Assembly: GCF_900176645.1 (NCBI RefSeq)
Contig: NZ_FXAN01000080.1
Coordinates: 1 to 36,024 of the forward strand
Source: Burkholderia singularis
GTDB lineage: Bacteria; Pseudomonadota; Gammaproteobacteria; Burkholderiales; Burkholderiaceae
DNA length: 36,024 bases
Direction: 5' to 3'
Each line of letters starts with the position of its first letter. Position 1 is the stretch's first letter. The position numbers and the translations under genes are program-made. The notes below the pieces were generated by a model that did no database searches, was not told where the DNA came from, and saw only the letters and a list, made by a program, of their open reading frames with translations. Positions 18,962 to 27,457 of this stretch are shown piece by piece.

Positions 18962-19888
18962 TCAATCGCCGCCGAATTCGTCGATATCGCCTTTGAGCAC
19001 TTTCGCGATTACCGTACCCGAGAAACCGCGCGAAGCGAGAAAGCGCGCTTGCTTCGCGCGTTCAGCCGGCGTTTGCGGCACGATGCCGAATTTTTTGCAC
19101 CAAACCGCCTGCGCGCGCTCAAGCTCGCTGTCGAGCAATTGCGCACTCACCGCCTCGACGAGTGCATCGTCAACCGCATGCCGCTTCAATTCGCCGATGA
19201 TACGCACTGCCCCGACGCGCGCCGCGCGCCGATGGAGAAGACTTTCGGCAAACCGCGCATCGGATAACCACCCTTCGGTTTCGAGCGTATCGAGCAGCGA
19301 TTGAGGATCATCGCCGTCACCAACATATGGCGCGAGCTTGCGCGCCAGCTCCGCGCGGCTGTATTCGCGGCGCGACAAATAGGCAATCGCGCGTGCCTTC
19401 AGCGAGCGCGCGGGGCGTTGCACGGCCGGCGCGCACTCAGCGCCCGCGCCTTCGACGGAAATAGCGGAAGATCGTGACGCGCGCCGCCGCGACCGCGAAA
19501 CGGATTGGCTTGTACGCGTATAGACATCGCCGCCCGCACTACCACCCTCGCTCACCGCCGACGAAAACATGGGTCGCGCCATGGCACCGCTGGCCGCGCG
19601 CCGGCGCGCATCATCATATGCGCCAAAGGATTCGTCCGGCTCGAAAGAATCGGCAAAAGCGAACGGATCGCGCGAATCGTGCAAATCATGCGATTCATGG
19701 GCGGCCGGCCGCTCAAACGAAACGAGGGCGTCATCGTCTGACGCCCCCGCTGCCGGACGGCCTGTTGGCCGCCCGTCGCTCGAATCCGCAGTGCGCGTAT
19801 GCCGCCTGGCGCGGCCGCTGCCGGCAGAAGCCGCCTGCATGCCATGTGCCGTGGAATGCGGCACCGCGCCCTCCCGGTTCTTGCGCAT
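18962..19888 (-). CDS. recX: RecA regulator RecX with long N-terminal extension
   Basis: RecX binds in the groove of RecA filaments and limits RecA activity. The C-terminal part (about residues 161-308) is a full RecX domain: LKARAIAYLSRREYSRAELA, LLDTLETEGWLSDARFAESL and KKFGIVPQTPAERAKQARFL. About 160 residues rich in Ser, Arg, Asp and Ala precede it, with no recognisable domain and probably disordered; classic RecX proteins have only the C-terminal part. The ATG overlaps the recA stop by one base (TAATG at 19886-19890), so the start is well placed for translational coupling and the extension appears real. Confidence 0.92.
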   Translation of the reverse strand: MRKNREGAVPHSTAHGMQAASAGSGRARRHTRTADSSDGRPTGRPAAGASDDDALVSFERPAAHESHDLHDSRDPFAFADSFEPDESFGAYDDARRRAASGAMARPMFSSAVSEGGSAGGDVYTRTSQSVSRSRRRASRSSAISVEGAGAECAPAVQRPARSLKARAIAYLSRREYSRAELARKLAPYVGDGDDPQSLLDTLETEGWLSDARFAESLLHRRAARVGAVRIIGELKRHAVDDALVEAVSAQLLDSELERAQAVWCKKFGIVPQTPAERAKQARFLASRGFSGTVIAKVLKGDIDEFGGD

Positions 19889-20958
19889 TACTCTTCTTCG
19901 TCGAGAAACTCGGCTTCGGAACCCGCACCCTGCGGCATCGCGGCAACGCCAAGCGACTCGCGAATGCGATTCTCGATCTCCCGGGCAATTTCCGAATTCT
20001 CACGCAGGAACTCGCGCGCGTTGTCCTTACCCTGACCGATCTTCTCGCCGTTATAGCTGTACCACGCGCCCGCCTTGTCGACAATTTTCGCCTGTACGCC
20101 CAAATCGATGATTTCGCCCTGGCGCGAAATACCCTCGCCATACAAGATATCGAAGATCGCTTCGCGGAACGGCGGCGACACCTTGTTTTTCACAACCTTC
20201 ACGCGCGTTTCGTTGCCGATCACTTCGTCGTTCTTCTTGATCGAGCCGATCCGGCGAATATCGAGACGCACCGACGAATAGAACTTGAGCGCGTTGCCGC
20301 CTGTCGTGGTTTCCGGATTGCCGAACATCACGCCGATCTTCATCCGGATCTGGTTGATGAAAATCACGAGGCAGTTCGTGCGCTTGATCGTACCCGTCAG
20401 CTTACGCAGCGCCTGCGACATCAAGCGTGCCTGCAAACCCGGCAGCGCATCGCCCATCTCGCCTTCGATTTCGGCCTTCGGCACGAGCGCTGCGACCGAG
20501 TCGATCACGATCATGTCGATCGAGCCCGAGCGCACAAGCGCATCGACGATTTCAAGCGCTTGTTCGCCCGTATCCGGCTGGGAAATCAGCAGCTCGGGCA
20601 CATTCACGCCCAGCTTCGACGCGTATTGGACATCGAGCGCGTGTTCCGCGTCGATGAACGCCGCAGTGCCGCCGATCTTCTGCATCTCTGCGATCACTTG
20701 CAGCGTCAGGGTCGTCTTGCCGGACGATTCCGGCCCGTAGATCTCGACCACGCGCCCGCGCGGCAGGCCACCGACACCGAGCGCGATATCGAGGCCGAGC
20801 GAGCCCGTCGACACCACCTGGATATCTTCGACTGCCTCGCCGTCACCGAGCCGCATGATCGACCCTTTGCCGAACTGCTTCTCGATCTGCGCAAGCGCAG
20901 CGGCCAACGCCTTGCTCTTTTCCGCAGTCAGCCCGGAGCCTTTCTTGCTTTCTTCCAT
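19888..20958 (-). CDS. recA: recombinase A
   Basis: A 356-residue RecA, the strand-exchange ATPase of homologous recombination and the SOS co-protease. Walker A is GPESSGKTT (residues 75-83), and the order [43 protein letters not shown] and [20 protein letters not shown] is standard. The acidic C-terminal tail ends EAEFLDEEE. The start at 20958 has AAAGGA about 7 bases upstream and gives the usual N-terminus; the frame extends to 21219, but that part holds the promoter and LexA box. recX follows with a one-base overlap. Confidence 0.98.
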   Translation of the reverse strand: MEESKKGSGLTAEKSKALAAALAQIEKQFGKGSIMRLGDGEAVEDIQVVSTGSLGLDIALGVGGLPRGRVVEIYGPESSGKTTLTLQVIAEMQKIGGTAAFIDAEHALDVQYASKLGVNVPELLISQPDTGEQALEIVDALVRSGSIDMIVIDSVAALVPKAEIEGEMGDALPGLQARLMSQALRKLTGTIKRTNCLVIFINQIRMKIGVMFGNPETTTGGNALKFYSSVRLDIRRIGSIKKNDEVIGNETRVKVVKNKVSPPFREAIFDILYGEGISRQGEIIDLGVQAKIVDKAGAWYSYNGEKIGQGKDNAREFLRENSEIAREIENRIRESLGVAAMPQGAGSEAEFLDEEE

Positions 20959-20983
20959 GAATCGTCCTTTGCTATGATGAGCA

Positions 20984-21000
20984 GCGTCTGATACAGACGC
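20984..21000 (-). promoter_or_regulatory. small hairpin in the recA leader
   Basis: Arms GCGTCTG (20984-20990) and CAGACGC (20994-21000) pair around a 3-base loop, ending 25 bases before the recA ATG. It may shape the recA leader. No function is assigned. Confidence 0.4.
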
Positions 21001-21053
21001 ACCCGCCCCGGCCAGAAGCTGCGCATGAGCCGTTAGGTGCGCGAATGCAGATA

Positions 21054-21069
21054 CTGTATAAAAAAACAG
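21054..21069 (-). promoter_or_regulatory. LexA box (SOS operator) of recA
   Basis: The 16-bp site CTGTATAAAAAAACAG matches the CTGT-N8-ACAG consensus for LexA in proteobacteria. It lies 96 bases upstream of the recA start, where an SOS operator overlapping the promoter is expected. It is also about 100 bases upstream of the divergent response-regulator gene, so it could affect that gene as well. Confidence 0.88.
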
Positions 21070-21169
21070 TGGTTTGTGCAAGCCCTCGTTGTGGCCGCGC
21101 ACCAACTGGTATCTTTCGGAGACAGCCGCGCGCAGCGCCACGCCGCGGCAGCGGCATCGGTTGCGCATC

Positions 21170-21910
21170 ATGCGAATTCTCATCGCCGAAGACGACAGCA
21201 TACTCGCGGACGGACTCACCCGGTCACTCCGCCAATCGGGCTATGCGGTCGATCACGTGAAGAACGGCGCCGACGCCGACACCGCGCTGTCCATGCAGAC
21301 GTTCGACCTGCTGATCCTCGATCTCGGCCTGCCGAAGCTGCCCGGCCTCGACGTGCTGCGCCGCCTGCGCTCGCGCAATTCGAACCTGCCCGTGCTGATC
21401 CTGACCGCCGCGGACAGCGTCGACGAGCGTGTGAAAGGACTCGATCTCGGCGCCGACGACTACATGGCCAAACCATTCGCGCTCACCGAACTCGAGGCGC
21501 GGGTGCGCGCGTTGACCCGCCGCGGCGCGGGCGGCGGCCCGACCGTCGTGCGGCATGGTGCGCTCACGTTCGACCAGGTCGGCCGCGTCGCGTATGCGCA
21601 CGATCGCGCGCTCGACCTGTCCGCGCGCGAACTCGGTTTGCTCGAAGTGCTGCTGCAGCGGATCGGCCGCCTCGTGTCGAAGGAGCAGCTCGTCGAGCAT
21701 CTCTGCGAATGGGGCGACGAGGTCAGCAACAATGCGATCGAGGTCTACGTGCACCGGCTGCGCAAGAAGATCGAGCCAAGCGGCGTGCGCATCGCAACCG
21801 TGCGCGGCCTCGGCTATTGCCTGGAAAAATCCGCGCCCCCCGCCGAGAGCGACTCGACGGCGCCGGCGCAGCCGCGCACCGAGGCCGCCGCAGGCCCGTC
21901 ACTGCGCTGA
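21170..21910 (+). CDS. OmpR-family response regulator (TctD-like)
   Basis: A 246-residue two-component regulator. The receiver domain (1-115) has the acidic pair E8/D9 in LIAEDDS, the phosphoacceptor D51 in LILDLGLPK and K101 in MAKPF. The C-terminal winged helix (about 130-225) has [19 protein letters not shown] and [19 protein letters not shown]. The tail is Ala/Pro-rich. The ATG at 21170 starts exactly at the receiver ([10 protein letters not shown]); the frame extends to 21074 without domain likeness. The kinase gene begins 14 bases after the stop, so the two form an operon. The tricarboxylate-type (TctD/TctE) affiliation is inferred from overall likeness. Confidence 0.93.
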   Translation: MRILIAEDDSILADGLTRSLRQSGYAVDHVKNGADADTALSMQTFDLLILDLGLPKLPGLDVLRRLRSRNSNLPVLILTAADSVDERVKGLDLGADDYMAKPFALTELEARVRALTRRGAGGGPTVVRHGALTFDQVGRVAYAHDRALDLSARELGLLEVLLQRIGRLVSKEQLVEHLCEWGDEVSNNAIEVYVHRLRKKIEPSGVRIATVRGLGYCLEKSAPPAESDSTAPAQPRTEAAAGPSLR

Positions 21911-21924
21911 CGCGCGACCAAGCC

Positions 21925-23523
21925 ATGGCCACGCCGGCCCGTCCCGCGGCAGCCGCGCGCCGCCCGACCGCCGCGGCATCCGCCGCGCGCGACTCGCGCT
22001 ACGACAACCCGTTCGCGCCACCCGACGAAGCCGACGCCGCCGACGGCGCGCGCCCGCGCTCGCTGTTCGGCGAAATTCTCGACTGGATGCTCGCGCCGCT
22101 GCTGTTGCTGTGGCCGATGAGCATCGCCGTCACCTACCTCGTCGCCAAGACGATCGCGAACGGTCCATTCGACCGCGCGCTCGAAGCCGACGCCTACGTG
22201 CTCGCGCGGCAGATCACCGCCGTCAATGGCGTCGCCGAGTTGAAGCTGCCGCAGACGACGCTCGATCTGCTGCGCGCCGACAATGTCGACAGCGTGTATT
22301 TCCAAGTGCTCGGCACGCGCGGCGAACTCGTCGCGGGCGAGGCCGACCTGCCGCTGCCGCATGACGACGATCGCCCGCCACCCGGCGTCGTCGTGTTCCG
22401 CGACGATCTGCTGCGCGGCAACGACGTGCGCGTCGCCTACACCACCGTCGCATTGCCCGGCGCGGCGAGCGGCACAAAAGCGAGCGCAGCCGGCCCGGCC
22501 GCGATGACCGCACAGCCCGTGCTCGTACAAGTGGGCGAAACGCTCGACAAGCGCAACGCCCTCGCCAACGACATCATCAAAGGCGTGATCCTGCCGCAGT
22601 TCGTGATTCTGCCGCTCGCGATCCTGCTCGTCTGGTTCGGGCTGTCGCGCGGGCTCGCGCCGCTTACCGCGCTGCAGGCTCACCTGCGCGGCCGCCGCCC
22701 GGACGACCTGTCGCCCGTCGACGCGCAACGTGCGCCTCCCGAAATCGAGCCTCTCGTCACGTCATTCAACGATCTGCTCGCCCGCCTCGAACAGAACGTC
22801 ACGCTGCAAAAACGCTTCATCGCCGACGCCGCGCATCAGATGAAAACACCGCTCGCCGGCCTGCGCACACAAGCCGAGTTCGCGCTGCGCCACGAGGTGC
22901 CCGCCGACGTCGCGCGCTCGCTCGAGCAAATTGCGACAAGCTCCGAGCAGGCCGCGCGGCTCGTCACGCAACTGCTCGCGCTCGCGCGCGCGGAAAATCG
23001 CGCAAGCGGCCTCACGTTCGAAGCCGTCGAAATCGCGTCGCTCGCGCGCGACGCCGTGCGCGACTGGGTGCAGGCCGCGCTCGCGAAACAGATGGATCTC
23101 GGCTACGAGGGGCCAGGCGACGATCACGGCCCGCTGCCGCACATCGACGGCCATCCGGTGATGCTGCGCGAAATGCTCGGCAACCTGATCGACAACGCCA
23201 TCCGCTATACGCCGCCGGGCGGCCGCATTACCGTGCGCGTGCGGGCGGACGGCGCGGCGGGCGCCGCGCATCTCGAAGTCGAGGACACCGGGCCCGGCAT
23301 TCCCGTTCACGAGCGCGAGCGTGTCGTCGAGCGCTTCTACCGGATTCTCGGCCGCGAAGGCGACGGCAGCGGGCTCGGCCTGGCCATCGTCCGCGAGATC
23401 GCCACGCAGCATGGCGGCACGCTCACGATCGACGACAACGTGTATCAAAAGTCGCCGCGCGCCGCGGGCACGCTCGTCAGAATCAGTTTCGCGCTGCGCC
23501 GACCGCCTCCGGATTTACCCTGA
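21925..23523 (+). CDS. sensor histidine kinase (TctE-like)
   Basis: A 532-residue inner-membrane kinase, partner of the preceding regulator. It has an Ala/Pro/Arg-rich cytoplasmic N-terminus, then membrane segment 1 (about 55-74). A periplasmic sensor region follows (75-215, with the RALEADAYVLARQITAVNG pattern of TctE-like kinases). Segment 2 is about 221-241. The H-box is FIADAAHQMKTPLAGL with H304, and the ATPase domain shows N-box NLIDNAIRYTPPGG, DTGPGIP and GSGLGLAIV. All catalytic motifs are intact. The ATG at 21925 lacks a strong ribosome-binding site, so translation is probably coupled to the regulator gene. The signal is unknown; the downstream MHS transporter is a possible target. 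Confidence 0.93.
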   Translation: MATPARPAAAARRPTAAASAARDSRYDNPFAPPDEADAADGARPRSLFGEILDWMLAPLLLLWPMSIAVTYLVAKTIANGPFDRALEADAYVLARQITAVNGVAELKLPQTTLDLLRADNVDSVYFQVLGTRGELVAGEADLPLPHDDDRPPPGVVVFRDDLLRGNDVRVAYTTVALPGAASGTKASAAGPAAMTAQPVLVQVGETLDKRNALANDIIKGVILPQFVILPLAILLVWFGLSRGLAPLTALQAHLRGRRPDDLSPVDAQRAPPEIEPLVTSFNDLLARLEQNVTLQKRFIADAAHQMKTPLAGLRTQAEFALRHEVPADVARSLEQIATSSEQAARLVTQLLALARAENRASGLTFEAVEIASLARDAVRDWVQAALAKQMDLGYEGPGDDHGPLPHIDGHPVMLREMLGNLIDNAIRYTPPGGRITVRVRADGAAGAAHLEVEDTGPGIPVHERERVVERFYRILGREGDGSGLGLAIVREIATQHGGTLTIDDNVYQKSPRAAGTLVRISFALRRPPPDLP

Positions 23524-23740
23524 TCGGCATCCGCCCCATCCAGCGCAAAAAACGGAAAATAAAAGAAATTGGGTGAATTATCGGCGAATATAAATAAAAA
23601 AGCCTGCACAGACCCCAAACCGCCTGCCCCGCCGTCACACTCAGTCAGTACGCCGTAAGTTTGCCCTCCAACAATACCGACGCGAGCCCGCCCACGAGAC
23701 GGACCGCATCGACATCTATATCAAGAACTGGAGACGATTC

Positions 23741-25399
23741 ATGGCAACGTTAGGCGGGCATATAGCGCACTCGCCGATGACGAGCGACGAAAAACGGGTG
23801 ATCTTCGCTTCGTCGCTCGGCACCGTGTTCGAGTGGTACGACTTCTACCTGGCCGGCTCCCTCGCGGCATATATCAGCAAGAGCTTCTTCTCCGGGATCA
23901 ACCCGACCGCGGCATTCATCTTCACGCTGCTCGGCTTCGCCGCCGGCTTTGCAGTCCGCCCGTTCGGCGCGATCGTGTTCGGACGCCTCGGCGACCTTGT
24001 CGGCCGCAAGCACACGTTCCTCATCACGATCGTGATCATGGGGATCTCGACGTTCGTCGTCGGCTTCCTGCCGGGCTACGCGTCGATCGGCATCGCCGCG
24101 CCCGTGATCTTCATCGCGATGCGGTTGCTGCAAGGGCTCGCGCTCGGCGGGGAATACGGCGGTGCCGCGACCTACGTCGCCGAACATGCGCCGGCGCATC
24201 GACGCGGCTTCTATACGGCGTGGATTCAGACGACCGCGACGCTCGGACTCTTTTTGTCGCTGCTCGTGATTCTCGGCGTGCGCATGTCGATCGGCGAGGA
24301 GGCGTTCGGTGCGTGGGGCTGGCGCGTGCCGTTCGTCGCGTCGATCCTGCTGCTCGCCGTGTCCGTGTGGATCCGGCTGCAATTGAACGAATCGCCCGTG
24401 TTCCTGCGGATCAAGGCGGAAGGCAAGACGTCGAAGGCACCGCTCACCGAGGCATTCGGCCAGTGGAAGAATCTGAAGGTCGTGATTCTCGCGCTCGTCG
24501 GGCTCACCGCCGGACAGGCCGTCGTCTGGTACACCGGCCAGTTCTACGCGCTCTTCTTCCTCACGCAGACGCTCAAGGTCGACGGCGCGAGCGCGAATAT
24601 CCTGATCGCGCTCGCGCTGCTGATCGGCACACCGTTCTTCGTGCTGTTCGGATCGCTGTCGGACAGGATCGGACGCAAGCCGATCATTCTCGCCGGCTGC
24701 CTGATCGCCGCGCTCACGTATTTCCCGCTCTTCAAGGCGCTCACGCACTTCGCGAACCCCGCGCTCGAGGCCGCCACGCAAAGAGCGCCGATCACCGTCG
24801 TCGCCAATCCGGACGAGTGTTCGTTCCAGTTCAACCCGGTCGGCACGGCGAAGTTCACCAGCTCGTGCGACATTGCGAAGAGCGCGCTCGCGAAAGCCGG
24901 GCTCAACTACGAGAACGTCGCCGCGCCGGCGGGCGCCGCCGCGAAGATCAAGATCGGCGACACCGTGGTGGACACTTACGACGGCAAGGCCGGCGACGCG
25001 AAAGACCAGGCGAAGGCGTTCGACAAGACGCTCGCCTCGACGCTCAAGGCCGCGGGCTACCCGGCGAAGGCCGATCCCGCGCAACTCAACTGGCCGATGA
25101 CGATCGCCATCCTGACGATTCTCGTCATCTACGTGACGATGGTGTACGGGCCGATCGCGGCGATGCTCGTCGAAATGTTCCCGACGCGGATCCGCTATAC
25201 GTCGATGTCGCTGCCTTACCACATCGGCAACGGCTGGTTCGGCGGATTCCTGCCGGCGACCGCGTTTGCGATCGTGGCGGCGAAGGGAGACATCTATTCG
25301 GGGCTGTGGTATCCGATCGTGATCGCGCTCGTGACGTTTGTCATCGGGCTGCTGTTCGTCAAGGAAACCAAGGATTCGGATATTTATTCGCGGGATTGA
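23741..25399 (+). CDS. MHS-family MFS transporter with inserted periplasmic domain
   Basis: A 552-residue inner-membrane symporter of the metabolite:H+ symporter (MHS) branch, as in ProP and KgtP. It has the signatures SLGTVFEWYDFYLAG, FGRLGDLVGRKHTFL (loop 2-3 motif), LLQGLALGGEYGGAATYVAE and LSDRIGRKPIILAG. About 110 extra residues (near 345-455, containing DECSFQFNPVGTAKFTSSC with two cysteines) separate the later helices and should lie in the periplasm. Twelve helices are otherwise expected, and the C-terminal half resumes with MVYGPIAAMLVEMFPTRIRY. A GGAG site precedes the ATG. The substrate cannot be told from sequence; carboxylates or compatible solutes are usual. Confidence 0.92.
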   Translation: MATLGGHIAHSPMTSDEKRVIFASSLGTVFEWYDFYLAGSLAAYISKSFFSGINPTAAFIFTLLGFAAGFAVRPFGAIVFGRLGDLVGRKHTFLITIVIMGISTFVVGFLPGYASIGIAAPVIFIAMRLLQGLALGGEYGGAATYVAEHAPAHRRGFYTAWIQTTATLGLFLSLLVILGVRMSIGEEAFGAWGWRVPFVASILLLAVSVWIRLQLNESPVFLRIKAEGKTSKAPLTEAFGQWKNLKVVILALVGLTAGQAVVWYTGQFYALFFLTQTLKVDGASANILIALALLIGTPFFVLFGSLSDRIGRKPIILAGCLIAALTYFPLFKALTHFANPALEAATQRAPITVVANPDECSFQFNPVGTAKFTSSCDIAKSALAKAGLNYENVAAPAGAAAKIKIGDTVVDTYDGKAGDAKDQAKAFDKTLASTLKAAGYPAKADPAQLNWPMTIAILTILVIYVTMVYGPIAAMLVEMFPTRIRYTSMSLPYHIGNGWFGGFLPATAFAIVAAKGDIYSGLWYPIVIALVTFVIGLLFVKETKDSDIYSRD

Positions 25400-25548
25400 T
25401 GGATGAAATGAGCGGCGGGCGAAAGCGGGCGGGTTGGCGTGGATGAATGGCCGGCGTCGCGGGCGTTGCCTGAGCAGGTTCTCAGGTGGTGCCGGGTGGA
25501 ACGGCTGACGGACTCAGCCGCGTTCTCGAAGAAATCCGCAAAAGGGGG

Positions 25549-25577
25549 TTGACATGTTCAAATCAGCCATCCATAAT
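25549..25577 (+). promoter_or_regulatory. sigma-70 promoter of the tRNA gene
   Basis: A perfect -35 TTGACA (25549-25554) and a -10 CATAAT (25572-25577) are separated by 17 bases. The tRNA begins 11 bases after the -10 element, as expected for a tRNA promoter. Confidence 0.88.
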
Positions 25578-25588
25578 TACTTTTCTTC

Positions 25589-25665
<77 letters not shown>

Positions 25666-25671
25666 AACTTA

Positions 25672-25709
25672 AAAAGGGCTTTGCAATCAACAGGTTGCAG
25701 AGCCCTTTT
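25672..25709 (+). terminator. terminator downstream of the tRNA, inside the island
   Basis: Arms 25672-25686 and 25695-25709 form a 15-bp stem with a single T-G wobble, an 8-base loop and a final T-run. It lies just inside attL and was presumably supplied by the island to terminate the tRNA transcript. Confidence 0.88.
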
Positions 25710-25716
25710 GCTATTC

Positions 25717-25740
25717 GGTGGGTCACTTGGTGTGTCACAT
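25717..25740 (+). repeat. candidate integrase arm sites, left end
   Basis: Two adjacent 12-mers, GGTGGGTCACTT (25717-25728) and GGTGTGTCACAT (25729-25740), share the form GGTGNGTCACWT. Related copies lie near the right end (GGTGCGTCACTT at 32835-32846). Their placement at both ends fits arm-type sites for the integrase. They overlap the integrase start codon. Confidence 0.5.
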
Positions 25741-27109
25741 GCACAAGTTACCCCGCCTCTACCAGTCCCGTCACGGGGTCTACTACCTGCGAATCATTCG
25801 CAACAAGGTCAAGACCCGCCTCTCTCTGGGGACAAAAGATTTTCGCATTGCTAGACTGCTGGCCCTACGTGCCAACATGGAACTAGCAATGTCCACTCGA
25901 GATTTCGACCTCGACGCCATACGGAAGCTGGGAGTGGAGATCAGTCCCACAGGCGAAGTGAAATTCACCGAAGTCAAAGCCGACGATTTGGACACCATAT
26001 CCGCCGTCTTGGACCGGCTCGGCCTTCGAGAGAGGTATGCACAGGAAGCTATCAACTCCGTGCTGGCTCACTCGTCGCGGGCCTCTTCAGGAAGTCTGCC
26101 TGTCGGCATGCCCCAAGGGGAACGGGTTACACCCAAGAGCAAACCATTCAGCGAGGTGGTGGAGCTCTATCTCGTTGAGAAGAAGTTGGACAATGTGCCC
26201 AAGACGCTGTACGACAAGGAGCGCATTTACAACGAGTTCCAAGGCTTCTTTGGTGACTTGGACATTAACCAATACACCGCAAATGAAGCGGTGAGTTACA
26301 AGAACCGTATTCTTGCCGAAGGAAAGTCAGCCAGCATTATTAACTCGCGACTATCTTTTCTCCGGTCCTTGTTTGAATACGCGATAGGTAATAACCTATA
26401 CTTTGCCACCAATCCTTTTGAAAAGACCAAGATATCAAACAAGGCAAAGCTGAAACAGCAGGTCCGCTCATACAAGGAATTGAGCACGGAAGACTTGCAA
26501 GCCATTTTCAATGAGGTTGCTTATCGCCCGTTTATGGACACACCAGATTATCACTGGCTGCCCTTTCTTGCACTCTACTCTGGAGTTCGGCAAAACGAAC
26601 TCGCAAGTATGCAGTTTCACCATATCCACCAGCATGAAGGGGTATGGGTGTTCGATATCACTGCCGAGATAGCGAAGAACAAGAATTCCATTCGCATGGT
26701 CCCCTTTCATAAGGCCATAATGGAATCGAAATTCCTGGACTACTTGGCACAGACCAAAGCCAGCCGAAAGAACGGCTATGAGATGGTTTTCTTCCCTGAC
26801 AAGCTACCAACTGAGGGAGGAAAAAATGGCTTTGGGAAAAATATTTCGCGTCGCTTTGGTGACTATCTGGACCTGCTGAAGATTACCGACGACAGAAAAA
26901 CCTTTCATTCGCTTCGCTCGAATTTTATCAATTCGCTGACGAATCTGAACCTGCACCCCGCGATTATCATGGGGTTGGTGGGACACTATGAACAGGCCAA
27001 GCTGGACCTATCTTCGCCCCACTTCGTGAACTACCAGAAGAAAAAGCCAATCCACGTTCTCAAAGAGGTGATCGATAAATTGGAGTATCCAATCAAAAAC
27101 TGGCACTAA
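25739..27109 (+). CDS. tyrosine recombinase/integrase of the island
   Basis: A 456-residue site-specific recombinase. The N-terminus LPRLYQSRHGVYYLRIIRNK is an arm-binding-like domain seen in Burkholderia and Pseudomonas island integrases. The core-binding region is around residues 135-225 and the catalytic domain about 245-450. Active-site residues are R284 in SGVRQNELASM, H390 and R393 in HSLRSNF, H416 in GLVGHYE and the likely nucleophile Y432 in FVNYQKKKP. The set is complete and the gene looks intact. The ATG at 25739 is chosen; an in-frame GTG at 25718 is possible and neither has a good ribosome-binding site. It lies just inside attL and should catalyse integration and excision at the tRNA. 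Confidence 0.93.
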   Translation: MHKLPRLYQSRHGVYYLRIIRNKVKTRLSLGTKDFRIARLLALRANMELAMSTRDFDLDAIRKLGVEISPTGEVKFTEVKADDLDTISAVLDRLGLRERYAQEAINSVLAHSSRASSGSLPVGMPQGERVTPKSKPFSEVVELYLVEKKLDNVPKTLYDKERIYNEFQGFFGDLDINQYTANEAVSYKNRILAEGKSASIINSRLSFLRSLFEYAIGNNLYFATNPFEKTKISNKAKLKQQVRSYKELSTEDLQAIFNEVAYRPFMDTPDYHWLPFLALYSGVRQNELASMQFHHIHQHEGVWVFDITAEIAKNKNSIRMVPFHKAIMESKFLDYLAQTKASRKNGYEMVFFPDKLPTEGGKNGFGKNISRRFGDYLDLLKITDDRKTFHSLRSNFINSLTNLNLHPAIIMGLVGHYEQAKLDLSSPHFVNYQKKKPIHVLKEVIDKLEYPIKNWH

Positions 27110-27203
27110 CGGTGCGAAGTAGTAACACTTATTTTCCTCGTGTCAACTATCAAATTTGATAGGCACGGAGGAGAAGAAAAATTCAGGCCGAGTGTCAAGA
27201 AAG

Positions 27204-27229
27204 AATGCCACCACAAGGTGGCATTTTTT
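27204..27229 (+). terminator. rho-independent terminator after the integrase
   Basis: A 9-bp perfect stem (AATGCCACC, 27204-27212, with 27217-27225) and ACAA loop is followed by TTTTTT. It is 95 bases past the integrase stop. Confidence 0.88.
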
Positions 27230-27249
27230 ATTGGCATTCGGAAAGGGGA

Positions 27250-27420
27250 TTGGGGAAATTCCCCAAGGTCCGGGTTTTGATTTTGCTCTTGGGAATCCAA
27301 AGGGGAACCCTTTGGCCTACGTAAACCCCGGAGCGTAGCGTAGTGGGTTTGCATAGTAGGTGATAAGAAGCCTCCGGCTGCTTATCATTGACTGCGTCAA
27401 AATATACGCTACGCTTAATA
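27250..27420 (+). other. candidate origin of transfer (oriT) with nested inverted repeats
   Basis: The 348 bases between the integrase and the relaxase contain no gene but many inverted repeats. They are TTGGGG/CCCCAA (27250-27266), CCAAAGGG/CCCTTTGG (27297-27315), AAACCC/GGGTTT (27323-27350), AGCGTAGCGTA/TACGCTACGCT (27332-27342 with 27405-27415) and a 12-bp arm pair with one mismatch (27361-27372 with 27376-27387). TAGTGGGTTT at 27341-27350 resembles the pMV158 MobM nick region TAGTGTG/TTA (8 of 10 bases). The place, directly upstream of a MobV relaxase gene, is usual for an oriT. Its function here is inferred. Confidence 0.6.
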
Positions 27421-27457
27421 GTGGCGGGAGAAAAATAAAAACGAAAGAGCCACAGCT

